Assembly: GCF_002845985.1 (NCBI RefSeq)
Contig: NZ_PDFK01000001.1
Coordinates: 124,001 to 188,000 of the forward strand
Source: Lysinibacillus fusiformis
GTDB taxonomy: Bacteria > Bacillota > Bacilli > Bacillales_A > Planococcaceae
Direction of reading: 5' to 3'
Length of the DNA: 64,000 nucleotides
Both the position numbers and the translations under genes were made by a program. The notes beneath the pieces are model-generated. The model did not search any database. It had not been told where the DNA came from and saw only the letters and a program-made list of their open reading frames with translations. This document shows positions 8,625 through 17,618 of the stretch, in pieces. Every line of letters begins with the position of its first letter. The first letter of the stretch is position 1.

Positions 8625-10730
8625 TTATTGTTTTTTAGCTAGGTCAACAATACGACCTTCTGTTGTTGTTTTCACTTCTTTTAGGGATAGTAATTGCTCT
8701 TGAAGGTTTTCCCAGTCAGACAAGCCTAAATCTGTAACACGACCTTCTTCATATGCTTTTGCAAACATATCAAAGCCATCTCCACCTTTAGCCGTGTATG
8801 CATTCGTTGCTACTGTATACCGTTTATCATCCTGCAACGGAACGTACTTACCTGTCGCTTTGTCGAAGTACTCCACAGATACAACACGTGAGCCTGCTTC
8901 TTTCGATGAATCATATTGTAATTTTGCCCCAGCGATGTGCAGGAAGCCACCATTTTCATTCGGTACATTTTTCAATGATACTTCAAACGCAGCTTTTAGC
9001 TCAGCACCAGTTGCGTCCATTAATGCTAATGTATTACCAAATGGTAAGACTGTAATAACCTGACCAACAGTAATATTACCTGCTGGAATTGCTTCTCGGA
9101 TACCTCCTCCGTTTTGCAATGCCATTACAACTGTTTTATCTGTAAATTTTTGTGCTTTTGCTAACATACCATCAGTAATAATATTACCTAGAGCTGTTTC
9201 ATTGCTACGCACACTTTCAAGACTAGTTTCACTTGAACGAGGGTTGGCTAATGCTTCTTTCAGTGTTACACCAATTTCTTTGTTGTTCACTTCATCTACT
9301 TTTGCTTTATACGGTGCAAGCAGCTTCACTAATTTCTTATCTTCCGCTACTTTACCAAGGTCAATTAATTCACCTTTATACTTTGTGACAACACCATCTC
9401 CATCAAATGTTACATCGAGTGTACCTAAATATTTTACATACTCATTTGCTTGTACAATTAATGTAGCATCTTTTGCTTCGCCAACCGTGTTTGTGTCAAC
9501 TACAAATGGTTCCTCTAATTTTGTATGATCATGACCACCAACAATGACATCAATGCCTGGTACGTTTTGTGCTAGTAAAATATCATTATCCACATTAGGG
9601 TTATCATTATAACCGATATGTGTTAAAGCGATAATTTTGTTGACGCCCATTCCTTCAAAGGCAGCCACTGCTTTTTCCGCTTCCTCGATATAGTTTGTAA
9701 ATTTCACTTTGTTTGGAGAAGCAATATCTTTCGTTTCTTCTGTCGTTAAGCCGAAAATACCCACTTTTTCTCCATTGATTTCTTTCACGATACCTGAATA
9801 AATTTTACCGTTTTCAGGCTCACTTGAAATTAAATCTGTAAATAAACCAGTGAATTTGTCATCTGCTGAGAAATCTGTATTGGCATCCACAAATGGGAAT
9901 TTAGCACCTTTAATAAAGTCTACTAGTGCTTGATGGCCTTCAGGTGATGAACCTAAATCAAATTCGTGGTTACCAAATACCATGGCGTCAAAGCCGATTT
10001 CATTTAATAATGCTAAGTCTGCTTGTCCATGGAATTCGTTAAAGTATAGTGTACCGCTAAATGCATCACCAGCATGTAATGTTAGAACATTCTCCTTTGC
10101 TGCACGTTGCTCCTTTACAGCTGTTGCTAATTTAGGTAGTTCATTTGCACGAGCGTGTGTATCATTTACATGTAAAATTGATAAAGTAAATCCATCTTCT
10201 GGCGTTGATTTTGTTAGGGCTTCTGCAATCACAGTTGCTAACTGTCCACGTGTAACATTTTCGCTAGCCGCATGGTTTTTTACACTTTCTAGCTCTGGTA
10301 ATGTTGGAATAGACGACAAGATTTTTGCTAAATCACCATGTGTAATTGTTTGGTTTGGACGGAATGTTTTGTCCCCATAGCCTGAAATAACTTTTAGCTC
10401 TACAAGCGCTGCAATGGAACCATAATATGGATTGGATGCACCAATATCCGTAAAGTTAGGATTCTCAACATCTTTCGTATCCAGCTTTAAGGCACCTGCA
10501 ATCATTTTAGCAGCCTGTCCACGTGTGACATTTGTATCAGGTTTAAATGTACCATCTGGGTATCCGCTAATAATCCCCGCTGCATAAAGAGTAGCGATGC
10601 CATCAAAGTCTGCATGACTTTCTTTTACATCTGAAAAAGGACTTGCTGCCGATACTGGTGCTACTGCTACCGCTGTTACAGCTAACGCTGCGGCAGTTGC
10701 TGTTAAAAATTTGTTACGTTTATTTTCCAT
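8625..10730 (-). CDS. S-layer-anchored 5'-nucleotidase / metallophosphatase
   Basis: 701 residues, exported and cell-wall bound. An N-terminal signal peptide (about 1-29, APVSAA cleavage region) is followed by two full SLH domains (about 31-80 and 90-138) and a shortened third (about 145-170) that bind secondary cell wall polymer. The catalytic half is the UshA/YfkN type: LHVNDTH near 185, HAGDAFSG, the GNHEFD motif, THIGYND and GGHDHT for two metals, then a 5'-nucleotidase C-terminal domain with QNGGGIRE. It should hydrolyse extracellular nucleotides for phosphate or nucleoside uptake. The start at 10730 is chosen because the GGAGG site overlaps the upstream GTG at 10748. It is monocistronic between two terminators. 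Confidence 0.92.
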   Translation of the reverse strand: MENKRNKFLTATAAALAVTAVAVAPVSAASPFSDVKESHADFDGIATLYAAGIISGYPDGTFKPDTNVTRGQAAKMIAGALKLDTKDVENPNFTDIGASNPYYGSIAALVELKVISGYGDKTFRPNQTITHGDLAKILSSIPTLPELESVKNHAASENVTRGQLATVIAEALTKSTPEDGFTLSILHVNDTHARANELPKLATAVKEQRAAKENVLTLHAGDAFSGTLYFNEFHGQADLALLNEIGFDAMVFGNHEFDLGSSPEGHQALVDFIKGAKFPFVDANTDFSADDKFTGLFTDLISSEPENGKIYSGIVKEINGEKVGIFGLTTEETKDIASPNKVKFTNYIEEAEKAVAAFEGMGVNKIIALTHIGYNDNPNVDNDILLAQNVPGIDVIVGGHDHTKLEEPFVVDTNTVGEAKDATLIVQANEYVKYLGTLDVTFDGDGVVTKYKGELIDLGKVAEDKKLVKLLAPYKAKVDEVNNKEIGVTLKEALANPRSSETSLESVRSNETALGNIITDGMLAKAQKFTDKTVVMALQNGGGIREAIPAGNITVGQVITVLPFGNTLALMDATGAELKAAFEVSLKNVPNENGGFLHIAGAKLQYDSSKEAGSRVVSVEYFDKATGKYVPLQDDKRYTVATNAYTAKGGDGFDMFAKAYEEGRVTDLGLSDWENLQEQLLSLKEVKTTTEGRIVDLAKKQ

Positions 10731-10902
10731 TACAAATGATACCTCCACTAGTAAAATGATGTACTAACAACTAAATTCTACATAAATATGACACAAAATA
10801 CTAGAACATTCGAATTTTTTTACAAAATTATAATCTTAAAACTAGTTTAATAATAAGAAAGGAAAAATTTTTCCAAAACTTTTGTAATGGATACGAATAC
10901 AG

Positions 10903-10938
10903 AAAAAAGGAGGATCGGCTATACTTTGCCATCCTCCT
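10903..10938 (-). terminator. Terminator of the panBCD operon
   Basis: AGGAGGAT pairs with ATCCTCCT (15-nt loop), and the minus strand continues with TTTTTT. It lies 57 nt past the panD stop. The rest of 10749-10994 is AT-rich and holds the upstream region of the nucleotidase gene; no gene was seen there. Confidence 0.8.
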
Positions 10939-10994
10939 ATCTAATATCAAATTATAAATTGCTGCGTCCATCTTAATGAATGCTACTCACTTCA

Positions 10995-11378
10995 CTACAT
11001 CACTGTTGCTTCTGGCTCATGTGCAATCATTTCTTTAATAGTATTGCCCTCTCCCATAATGGCCACTGTTGGTTTATGCTCTTTGGCTTCATGATTATCC
11101 ACATAGACATAGGAAATAATGATCACAATATCACCACGTTGCACAAGTCGCGCTGCTGCACCATTCACACAAATTACGCCTGAACCTCGTTCACCAGCAA
11201 TGATATATGTTTCAAAACGAGCACCATTATTATTATTCACGACATGTACTTTTTCATTTGCTAGCATACCTACTGCATCTAAAATATCTTCATCAATTGT
11301 TATGGAGCCGACGTAATTTAAATCCGCCTGTGTCACTGTTGCACGGTGGATTTTACTATTCATCATCATACGTAACAT
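10995..11378 (-). CDS. panD: Aspartate 1-decarboxylase proenzyme
   Basis: 127 residues, the exact usual length. It decarboxylates L-aspartate to beta-alanine for pantothenate. The self-cleavage site that makes the pyruvoyl cofactor is Gly24-Ser25 in NYVGSITID, at the canonical position when the ATG at 11378 is used; K9 and the [11 protein letters not shown] segment are also typical. An AAGGA ribosome site is 8 nt upstream. It begins 2 nt after the panC stop and is the last gene of panBCD. Confidence 0.97.
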   Translation of the reverse strand: MLRMMMNSKIHRATVTQADLNYVGSITIDEDILDAVGMLANEKVHVVNNNNGARFETYIIAGERGSGVICVNGAAARLVQRGDIVIIISYVYVDNHEAKEHKPTVAIMGEGNTIKEMIAHEPEATVM

Positions 11379-11380
11379 AT

Positions 11381-12235
11381 TTACAGTCCTTCTTTCACAG
11401 TAAAGATACAATTATCGATTAAGCGTGTTTTACCTATATAGACAGCTGCTGCCAACAGAGCTTGCTGTGTCGTAGCAGTCACGGGTGTTAAATCTGGGTA
11501 AGCTAATATTTGGATATAGTCAATCTGACCATGCGTTCGTGCATGAATATGAGCTTTTGCTTTAGCCAGTGCACGCACAGCATCACCATTCGCTAGAAAG
11601 CTATCACGTGCCAATTGTAATGCTTCATAGATGGCTGGGGCCTCCTGTCGCTCTGTCTCACTTAAATAGACATTGCGAGAAGATTTCGCTAAACCGTCTT
11701 CCTCACGGACAATTGGGACAACACGTATTTCTAATGGGAAATTAAAATCACGTACCATCGTTGCAATAATGGCAACTTGCTGTGCATCCTTTTGTCCAAA
11801 ATAAGCCCGAGTTGGTTGTGCTAAGTGAAATAATTTCGAGACAATCTGTAACACGCCATCAAAGTGGCCTGGACGACTCGCACCACAAAGAATGGTTGCT
11901 TGCTCACCAGCCTGTATACGGATGCCACCATCGTGGGGATACATTTCTTCCACACTTGGTGCAAACATAATATCAACACCAACAGACTGTGCCAATGCAG
12001 TATCTCTAGGTAAATCACGAGGATAGCTTTCAAAATCTTCATTTGGTCCAAATTGTGTTGGGTTGACGAATATACTCATAACGACTACATCATTTTCAGC
12101 ACGAGCTGTTTGTGCCAATGTTAAATGACCTTCATGTAAATAGCCCATCGTCGGAACAAGTCCAATGGTTTGATGAGCCTGCTTGGCTGCGTTTATTTCT
12201 TCAGCTAATGCTTGTATGGTAGTTACGACTCTCAT
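11381..12235 (-). CDS. panC: Pantothenate synthetase (pantoate--beta-alanine ligase)
   Basis: 284 residues. It joins pantoate and beta-alanine using ATP. The HIGH-like signature is in [11 protein letters not shown] (about residues 30-40), with GQKDAQQ and the KSSRNVYL loop that corresponds to the KMSKS region. The start ATG overlaps the panB stop by 4 nt (ATGA), showing translational coupling. Its two substrates come from the flanking genes panB (pantoate precursor) and panD (beta-alanine). Confidence 0.97.
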   Translation of the reverse strand: MRVVTTIQALAEEINAAKQAHQTIGLVPTMGYLHEGHLTLAQTARAENDVVVMSIFVNPTQFGPNEDFESYPRDLPRDTALAQSVGVDIMFAPSVEEMYPHDGGIRIQAGEQATILCGASRPGHFDGVLQIVSKLFHLAQPTRAYFGQKDAQQVAIIATMVRDFNFPLEIRVVPIVREEDGLAKSSRNVYLSETERQEAPAIYEALQLARDSFLANGDAVRALAKAKAHIHARTHGQIDYIQILAYPDLTPVTATTQQALLAAAVYIGKTRLIDNCIFTVKEGL

Positions 12236-13071
12236 GCTTGGACGCCCCCATATAACTTATCTAATGCTTCTTCTTTCATCGTAAAGAAATGCTTTGGTGC
12301 AGGGAAAGTACCTGCTTTCACAGCTTCAACATAGCGAACCATGCCAGCGCTTGCTTCTTTGCCCATATCGGCAAATTGTTGAACAAACTTCGGCACATGA
12401 TGTGAGCCGTAGCTTAACATGTCATGATACACCAGCACTTGTCCATCAGCTTCTACTCCTGCACCAATGCCAATGGTCGGAATCATTAAACTAGCGGAGA
12501 CAACCTCAGTCAGCTGGTGAGGGATACATTCTAATACGACTGCACAAGCACCCGCTTCTTCGCATTGTTTTGCTTCTTCAATTAACGTGGCAGCCTGTTC
12601 AGCCGTTTTTCCTTGTACTTTATAACCGCCTAGCACCCCTGCTGACTGTGGCAATAAACCTAAATGAGCAACAACAGGAATACCAGCTGATGTTAATTTA
12701 CGAATGACAGCAATAACCTCACCCGCTCCCTCTACCTTTAAGGCATCAGCCCCAGTTTGTTGCATCATCGCAATGGCTGTTGTTAATGTTTCATTGACAT
12801 CGCCATGATAAGAACCGAATGGCATATCCACGACCATAAACGTATCCTTTGCTCCACGTCGAACCGCTTTAGCATGATGAATCATATCCGCTACAGTCAC
12901 TGGCATTGTAGAATCATAGCCAAGCACGACCATTCCAAGTGAATCACCGACCAGTATCATATCGACACCAGCGTCTTCAGCGAATGTAGCAGCCGGATAA
13001 TCATAGGCCGTCACCATTACGATTTTTTCGCCTGCTGCTTTCATCTTTAAAAAATCTGTCGCCGTTTTCAT
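12232..13071 (-). CDS. panB: 3-methyl-2-oxobutanoate hydroxymethyltransferase
   Basis: 279 residues, normal length. It transfers a hydroxymethyl group from methylene-tetrahydrofolate to alpha-ketoisovalerate, the first committed step to pantothenate. Typical segments are VTAYDYPAA, the Mg2+-binding [17 protein letters not shown] and [10 protein letters not shown]. The ATG at 13071 has AAGGAGG 8 nt upstream; the frame is open a further 36 codons into the leader, but those residues are not family-like. It is first in panBCD and is preceded by a 240-nt leader ending in an intrinsic terminator, so premature termination probably controls the operon. Confidence 0.97.
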   Translation of the reverse strand: MKTATDFLKMKAAGEKIVMVTAYDYPAATFAEDAGVDMILVGDSLGMVVLGYDSTMPVTVADMIHHAKAVRRGAKDTFMVVDMPFGSYHGDVNETLTTAIAMMQQTGADALKVEGAGEVIAVIRKLTSAGIPVVAHLGLLPQSAGVLGGYKVQGKTAEQAATLIEEAKQCEEAGACAVVLECIPHQLTEVVSASLMIPTIGIGAGVEADGQVLVYHDMLSYGSHHVPKFVQQFADMGKEASAGMVRYVEAVKAGTFPAPKHFFTMKEEALDKLYGGVQA

Positions 13072-13311
13072 GTTGTAGTCCTCCTTTTTTAAGGGAAGAA
13101 AACAGAAAAACCCCTCTGTACCGAAAAAGGACAGAAGGGTAGTGTTTCGTTCATTGGAAAAAACCTCATCAAGAGGCAATAGCTTACAAAAAGAAAGCTA
13201 TTTGAACGTATCGTTTTCTTCCGTCCCTGTCTAAAAAGATCAAGGCAGATATTGGTTAATATGGGATCTTGCGCTTTTGAAGGTGCCGTTCACAATGGAT
13301 ACTGCCCTTCA
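13072..13311 (-). ncRNA. Structured panB leader RNA, candidate attenuator or riboswitch
   Basis: About 240 nt lie between the predicted start of transcription and panB. In order on the minus strand there is a hairpin closed by GAAGG/CCTTC (13279-13310), one closed by AAGATC/GATCTT with an inner ATATT/AATAT stem (13236-13270), one closed by AATAGCTT/AAGCTATT (13179-13202), then an intrinsic terminator (13104-13140) 20 nt before the panB ribosome site. No T-box sequence (UGGnACCGCG type) is present. A conserved 'pan' RNA motif is known upstream of panB in Firmicutes; whether this is that motif cannot be decided by eye. Confidence 0.6.
13104..13140 (-). terminator. Attenuator terminator in the panB leader
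   Basis: ACCCTTCTGT pairs with ACAGAGGGGT (minus strand, one G-U pair) and is followed by TTTTT. It sits upstream of panB rather than after a gene, so it should stop transcription within the leader unless an upstream structure prevents it. Confidence 0.75.
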
Positions 13312-13317
13312 GCTCAT

Positions 13318-13347
13318 ACTATAACAGATTCTCCTACTAATCTTCAA
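13318..13347 (-). promoter_or_regulatory. Sigma-A-like promoter of panBCD
   Basis: On the minus strand TTGAAG (13347-13342) is separated by 18 nt from TATAGT (13323-13318). Start of transcription is predicted near 13311, just before the first leader hairpin. Confidence 0.5.
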
Positions 13348-13408
13348 ATATTATTTTTTTACAATATCATCGTTTAACGACATTGGTAAAATTTATCTTT
13401 CATTAGAA

Positions 13409-13437
13409 TTGACAATTAATGCTATACGTCATATACT
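13409..13437 (+). promoter_or_regulatory. Sigma-A promoter of the padR cassette
   Basis: TTGACA (13409-13414), a 17-nt spacer and TATACT (13432-13437) form a near-consensus promoter 64 nt upstream of the padR start. Confidence 0.75.
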
Positions 13438-13460
13438 ATCCACATACTATACGTCATATA
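13422..13460 (+). promoter_or_regulatory. Direct-repeat operator candidate for PadR
   Basis: The 14-mer CTATACGTCATATA occurs twice exactly (13422-13435 and 13447-13460), 25 bp apart. The first copy covers the spacer and the -10 box of the promoter and the second lies over the expected start of transcription, so binding should block transcription. Autoregulation by the adjacent PadR protein is the natural inference. Confidence 0.55.
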
Positions 13461-13500
13461 ATATAAAATGAAGTATAGGTACTATATGTGAGGTGGAGAG

Positions 13501-13821
13501 ATGACATTTCAGCTTGGTTCAGCTTTACTTGATGCTTGTGTATTGGCTATCGTCGATAAAGAGGACGCCTATGGCTATTCTTTAACACAGCAAGTACAAT
13601 CGGTCATGGAGATTTCGGAGTCTACACTGTACCCAGTATTACGCCGCTTACAAAAAGCACATTACTTAACAACATACGATCAGCCCTATCAAGGTAGAAA
13701 TAGACGCTATTATCAAATTACAGAGCAAGGACGTATACGATTATTAGAGCTATTAAAAGAATGGCAAGTGTATAAGGAAAAGGTTGATTGTGTACTTTTA
13801 GGAGGGAATTTAGATGGATAG
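13501..13821 (+). CDS. PadR family transcriptional regulator
   Basis: 106 residues, a minimal winged-helix PadR repressor without the long C-terminal helix of PadR-s1 members. It has the AYGYSLTQQV recognition segment, SESTLYPVLRRL and the NRRYYQIT wing, all typical. GAGGTGG lies 4-10 nt upstream of the ATG. It overlaps the next gene by 8 nt. Regulators of this kind commonly sit in front of DUF1700/DUF4097 genes and answer to cell-envelope stress or small molecules; the ligand here is unknown. Two exact repeats over its promoter suggest autoregulation. Confidence 0.93.
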   Translation: MTFQLGSALLDACVLAIVDKEDAYGYSLTQQVQSVMEISESTLYPVLRRLQKAHYLTTYDQPYQGRNRRYYQITEQGRIRLLELLKEWQVYKEKVDCVLLGGNLDG

Positions 13822-14416
13822 AGCAAGCTATTTGAAACAGCTACGAGGAAAATTACGTCGGCTTCCTGCGCATGAGTTAGATGCTGCACTTACTTATTAT
13901 GAAGAATACTTTGCGGAAGCAGGAGAGGAAAATGAGCAACAGGTCATGTCGCAACTTGGCTCCCCTTCTCATGTCGCCTCACAAATATTAGCTGATTTCG
14001 CACTAAAGGATTTGGAAACCTCCTCAGCCAAATCAACGAAAAAGAATATGTCAGCCATTTGGCTCATTATTCTAGCCATATTGTCTGCGCCACTTTCACT
14101 GCCATTACTGGCAACAGCTATTGCACTTATTTTTTCATTCGGCGCAGTCATCGTCAGCTTGATCCTGGCTATTATCGCGACAGTCATTAGTATTTTTGCT
14201 GGTGGCATCGTAGCCCTTATTTCAGGCTTCTTGATTTTAACAGAGCATTGGCCTACTGCACTGCTCTTTATGGGTGCGGGATTGGTTGTAACGGGCTTAG
14301 GTGTCCTACTCTTTCCTTTTGTCACACGTTTTATTAAGAAAACGGTTCTTGTTTCTGTTGAAGCATTAGGAAGACTATTCCACAAAATAACGAAAAAACG
14401 GAAAGGGGGCTTCTAA
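13814..14416 (+). CDS. DUF1700 (HAAS-domain) membrane protein
   Basis: 200 residues. The N-terminal soluble part (about 1-70) matches DUF1700/HAAS: YLKQLRGKLRRLP, YYEEYFAEAGEEN and the LGSPSHVASQIL turn. Hydrophobic segments between about 80 and 180 give three or four transmembrane helices, followed by a basic tail ending KKRKGGF. It overlaps padR by 8 nt and its stop abuts the next ATG, so the three genes are one transcript. The family is linked by context to PadR regulators and envelope sensing; no enzymatic role is known. Probably membrane partner of the DUF4097 protein. Confidence 0.88.
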   Translation: MDRASYLKQLRGKLRRLPAHELDAALTYYEEYFAEAGEENEQQVMSQLGSPSHVASQILADFALKDLETSSAKSTKKNMSAIWLIILAILSAPLSLPLLATAIALIFSFGAVIVSLILAIIATVISIFAGGIVALISGFLILTEHWPTALLFMGAGLVVTGLGVLLFPFVTRFIKKTVLVSVEALGRLFHKITKKRKGGF

Positions 14417-15253
14417 ATGACATCCAAAAATACCCTTATCGCCATGACAATGATTGCATTAGGTATTTTACTTGCATTGGTTGGTTATTTTTCGGGCGGT
14501 CGCTGGCTTATTTTCAAAGATGCCGACGGTCTTCACGTCCCAAGCCATACAAATCTAGTGAGTCAATCACATGAGTTAGATACGTTTATAAGTATTAATA
14601 TAGTGAATGACTATGGAGATATTGAAATTATTGCGAGAGATAATGACTATAGATTAGAGACACAGGTCTTTGAGCAGCAAGACGTAACCTATCATATAGA
14701 CAATGGTGTTTTAACGATTGAAACAAAGGCGAAGAAAAGGGATGGTTTTCAATTTGGCTTTAATAACTTTTCTTCTCCCTCTATCAAGCTCTATGTCCCG
14801 AAAGATACAAAAGTAGAGTCAGTTGTAATAGACAGTGATTTTGGTGATACAGCTGTTCGTGGATTACATTATGAGGAGCTTCAACTCATGCAAGATTACG
14901 GAGATATTACCTTCACTAACACGACTGGTGACAAAACAGAGATTACACAGTCCTTTGGTGATTTGACGCTCCAACAATATGCTAGTAACGGCATTAGCAT
15001 TGAAAGTGAGCATGGTGACATCACTATAGATGGTACATTAAATGGTCAATCCACCATTTCTTCTAGCTTTGGTGATATGACACTTCACTTACAAAACAAA
15101 CAAAGTGATTTAGGCTATGACTTAAAAACTAGTTTCGGTGATATTACGATGGATGGTGAAGAACAAAGTGGCAAGGTGACGCAAGTAAATAATGGTGACC
15201 ATCAACTGCATGTTTCCTTATCACATGGTGATTTAGATGTATCACTGAAGTAA
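14417..15253 (+). CDS. DUF4097 adhesin-like beta-helix protein, membrane anchored
   Basis: 278 residues. One N-terminal transmembrane segment (about 6-24) is followed by an extracellular repeat domain. The repeat core is a G-D-(I/L/M/T) turn preceded by Y, F or H, seen eight times (DYGDIEI, DFGDTAV, DYGDITF, SFGDLTL, EHGDITI, SFGDMTL, SFGDITM, SHGDLDV), spaced about 16-30 residues, as expected for a right-handed beta-helix like B. subtilis YvlB/LiaX relatives. The ATG directly follows the DUF1700 stop, with AAAGGGGG upstream. Role is probably sensing or shielding of the envelope; inference from family and operon only. Confidence 0.85.
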   Translation: MTSKNTLIAMTMIALGILLALVGYFSGGRWLIFKDADGLHVPSHTNLVSQSHELDTFISINIVNDYGDIEIIARDNDYRLETQVFEQQDVTYHIDNGVLTIETKAKKRDGFQFGFNNFSSPSIKLYVPKDTKVESVVIDSDFGDTAVRGLHYEELQLMQDYGDITFTNTTGDKTEITQSFGDLTLQQYASNGISIESEHGDITIDGTLNGQSTISSSFGDMTLHLQNKQSDLGYDLKTSFGDITMDGEEQSGKVTQVNNGDHQLHVSLSHGDLDVSLK

Positions 15254-15263
15254 AGCTGAATTC

Positions 15264-15299
15264 AAGAAGCTGCAAGAAAAATTCCTTGCAGCTTCTTTT
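15264..15299. terminator. Bidirectional terminator between the padR cassette and birA
   Basis: A 12-bp perfect stem AGAAGCTGCAAG / CTTGCAGCTTCT with an 8-nt loop and TTTT on the plus strand. It lies between two converging genes. Confidence 0.8.
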
Positions 15300-16289
15300 C
15301 TATAATATTTTGATATCCCCTGCATAAATCGTTCGGATTATCCCATTGTCCTGAGTAAGCTGTAGAACACCATCATCTGTAATTCCACTAGCAATCCCTT
15401 CAAAACGTTCACGTAATGTCTTCACCTCTATACGTTGACCAATTGTACAGGATAATTGCTGCCATAGCGTTTTGATACTCGCGAAGCCCTCTTTCACATA
15501 TAACTCTGTAAATTGTTCTAAATAGTGCAAGATAGATGCCACAAGGGCTGCGCGGTTGATTTCTTCTCCAGCCTCTAATCGTAATGAAGTAGCTATATCT
15601 GCTATATCAGGTGAAAAATCAGCCTCTGCTTGGTTCGCATTTATGCCAATCCCAACAAGTAAAGCTTGCACAAGATCAGCCTCTGCCTGCATCTCCGTTA
15701 AAATACCTGTACATTTTTTGCCATTAATTAATAAATCGTTGGGCCATTTAATGGCTGGTTCTACATGCTTATATAATGTTTTGATAGCCATTGTAACTGC
15801 TACTGCCACCACAAGTGTATAGGAGGATGCCTGTTGGGGGGTAACATCAGGTCGTACAATAATGGTCATCCAAATCCCAGTACCATGTGCAGATTCCCAA
15901 GGACGCGCCATACGGCCACGCCCCGCTGTTTGTTCCTCACCAATAATGATCGTACCGTGTGGGGCTCCTTCTTGAGCTAGCTTATGCGCAATCGTTTGTG
16001 TAGAATCTACCACATCATAATAATGGATTTCACGTCCAAAATGCGCTGTCTTTAAAAAGAGCTCAATTTGGGTTGGATTCAAGCTATTAGGTACACCCGT
16101 CAATACATACCCCTTTTTCTTGATGGTTTCAAATGTATACCCTTCCTCCTGCAATGTCTGCATATGCTTCCAGACAGCCGTCCGAGAGACACCCAAAGAA
16201 TCTGCTAATTCCTGACCTGAAACTGCTTCACCATCAGCAGCCAGTATTCTTTTTAAAATTTCGTCTTTCATGGAAATTGTCATCTTCAC
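15300..16289 (-). CDS. birA: Biotin operon repressor / biotin--protein ligase
   Basis: 329 residues from a GTG (an ATG two codons later at 16283 is equally possible; AAAGGA lies 5 or 11 nt upstream respectively). The N-terminal winged helix (about 1-65, SGQELADSLGVSRTAVWKH) binds the biotin operator. The ligase domain has the ATP/biotin loop TAGRGRMARPW near 118-128 and KWPNDLLING, and a C-terminal SH3-like domain. It biotinylates acetyl-CoA or pyruvate carboxylase and represses biotin genes. It follows cca; between them is a terminator at 16377-16406, so it may also have its own promoter. Confidence 0.95.
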   Translation of the reverse strand: MKMTISMKDEILKRILAADGEAVSGQELADSLGVSRTAVWKHMQTLQEEGYTFETIKKKGYVLTGVPNSLNPTQIELFLKTAHFGREIHYYDVVDSTQTIAHKLAQEGAPHGTIIIGEEQTAGRGRMARPWESAHGTGIWMTIIVRPDVTPQQASSYTLVVAVAVTMAIKTLYKHVEPAIKWPNDLLINGKKCTGILTEMQAEADLVQALLVGIGINANQAEADFSPDIADIATSLRLEAGEEINRAALVASILHYLEQFTELYVKEGFASIKTLWQQLSCTIGQRIEVKTLRERFEGIASGITDDGVLQLTQDNGIIRTIYAGDIKIL

Positions 16290-16376
16290 ATCAATCCTTT
16301 AGTCAACTATGCTATTTTTTATGTAACCTATTTTGTCTTTATCATACTGTAAATCAGTCTAAATGACCACCAAAGA

Positions 16377-16406
16377 TAAAAGCCGTCCCATGTTTCTGAG
16401 ACGGCT
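16377..16406 (-). terminator. Terminator of cca
   Basis: AGCCGTC pairs with GACGGCT (12-nt loop) with TTTT on the minus strand, 43 nt after the cca stop. Confidence 0.65.
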
Positions 16407-16448
16407 GCTTGTTGTATATTGTGTTAGCCATAAGTCAGCCCCGCTTTC

Positions 16449-17618
16449 CTAGAAATAGTGCTGCTCTAGCCAGTTTTTAATCTGTTGTCGATCATTTTGG
16501 AGTTCATGATGAATAATAGCGCTCAACATGTCCTCCAATGCATCTTTTAGCCATGGTCCACCCTTTTTTCCAGACCATTTTAATAAATCCGCCCCATTCA
16601 CCACTAAATCTTGCTTTTGCTGAATGGGCAGCATTGCCTGTAATTCTCGAATAGACAGCTGTGGTAGCGCTGCGTCCAATTGGCGAAGCCGTGCAAAATA
16701 TTGGGCAGCCTCTAACTCTTGTGCTGTGTACATAAAATAATGGGTATTTGTCCATCCCTCTTTTAACGCTTCATATGCGCTCAAAACCGATTTGACAAAC
16801 GCCATTTCTTTATTAGATAGGCGGTAATCTCTCACTATCTCTCGCCAATCTGTCCCTTGCAGTAAGGCAAAATAAGCCCAGCCCAAGAGCTTGTCCTCTG
16901 TATGAAAGCCACGCCAATACTCAGCCTGAAAGTCACCTGGTAAATAGGCAGCCAAACCACTTTCCTCTAATTTTTGAATACCACCAAAAACTGCTTGTCC
17001 TACCCATAGCTTATCGAGCTCTGCTTTGATCCGTTCCCTTGCGATAAAAGCAATATCAGATGCTCTAGTTTGAATCGCAGACATTGTATCTGCTGCTATG
17101 GCAAAATCAAGCTGTGCTGAAAAGCGTACCGCTCGCAGCATGCGTAAAGCGTCTTCTGAAAAACGTTGTTGTGCATCTCCTACTGCTCGAATCATATGCT
17201 TTTCAATATCTTGGTAACCACCGTAATAATCCACATAAGAGCCATCAAGACGCATTGCAATGGCATTCATCGTAAAGTCTCGACGTTGTAAATCTTCTTG
17301 CAGTGAACGTACAAATTGTACTTTTTCTGGACGACGGTGATCCGTGTATTCCCCGTCTGTCCGATAGGTAGTCACTTCAACAGGTCCAGCGGGTACGATA
17401 ACAAGTACCGTCCCATGCTGAATCCCAATATCTACAGTTCGTGGAAATACCGATTTCACTTCTTCAGGCAAGGCATTTGTAGCAACATCTACATCATGAG
17501 CTGGGCGATTAAGTAAAGTATCCCTTACAGCGCCACCCACAATAACTGCCTCATAGCCAGCCTGTTCTAGTTGTTCAATGACTGAATAGGCTGCCTGCCA
17601 TTCTTTATTGTTTTGCAT
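16449..17618 (-). CDS. cca: CCA-adding tRNA nucleotidyltransferase
   Basis: 389 residues. A class II nucleotidyltransferase that adds CCA to tRNA 3' ends. The head domain has GGAVRDTLL and the metal-binding HDVDVAT (two aspartates), then [10 protein letters not shown] and the template-like motif further on; the C-terminal part is helical. The ATG at 17618 is chosen since it begins the family-like sequence; the frame is open 16 codons more but within bshA. It overlaps the 3' end of bshA by 14 nt, the order seen in B. subtilis (bshA-cca-birA). Confidence 0.95.
   Translation of the reverse strand: MQNNKEWQAAYSVIEQLEQAGYEAVIVGGAVRDTLLNRPAHDVDVATNALPEEVKSVFPRTVDIGIQHGTVLVIVPAGPVEVTTYRTDGEYTDHRRPEKVQFVRSLQEDLQRRDFTMNAIAMRLDGSYVDYYGGYQDIEKHMIRAVGDAQQRFSEDALRMLRAVRFSAQLDFAIAADTMSAIQTRASDIAFIARERIKAELDKLWVGQAVFGGIQKLEESGLAAYLPGDFQAEYWRGFHTEDKLLGWAYFALLQGTDWREIVRDYRLSNKEMAFVKSVLSAYEALKEGWTNTHYFMYTAQELEAAQYFARLRQLDAALPQLSIRELQAMLPIQQKQDLVVNGADLLKWSGKKGGPWLKDALEDMLSAIIHHELQNDRQQIKNWLEQHYF

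Noticed and set aside
9202..9528. Plus-strand frames inside the SLH nucleotidase gene
   Set aside because: Antisense shadows of a gene with clear domains; no ribosome sites or promoters.
13072..13179. N-terminal extension of panB by 36 codons
   Set aside because: The extension covers the leader terminator, its residues do not match the family, and a perfect ribosome site precedes the ATG at 13071.
13072..13311. T-box leader before panB
   Set aside because: No T-box core sequence and no specifier-loop arrangement could be found.
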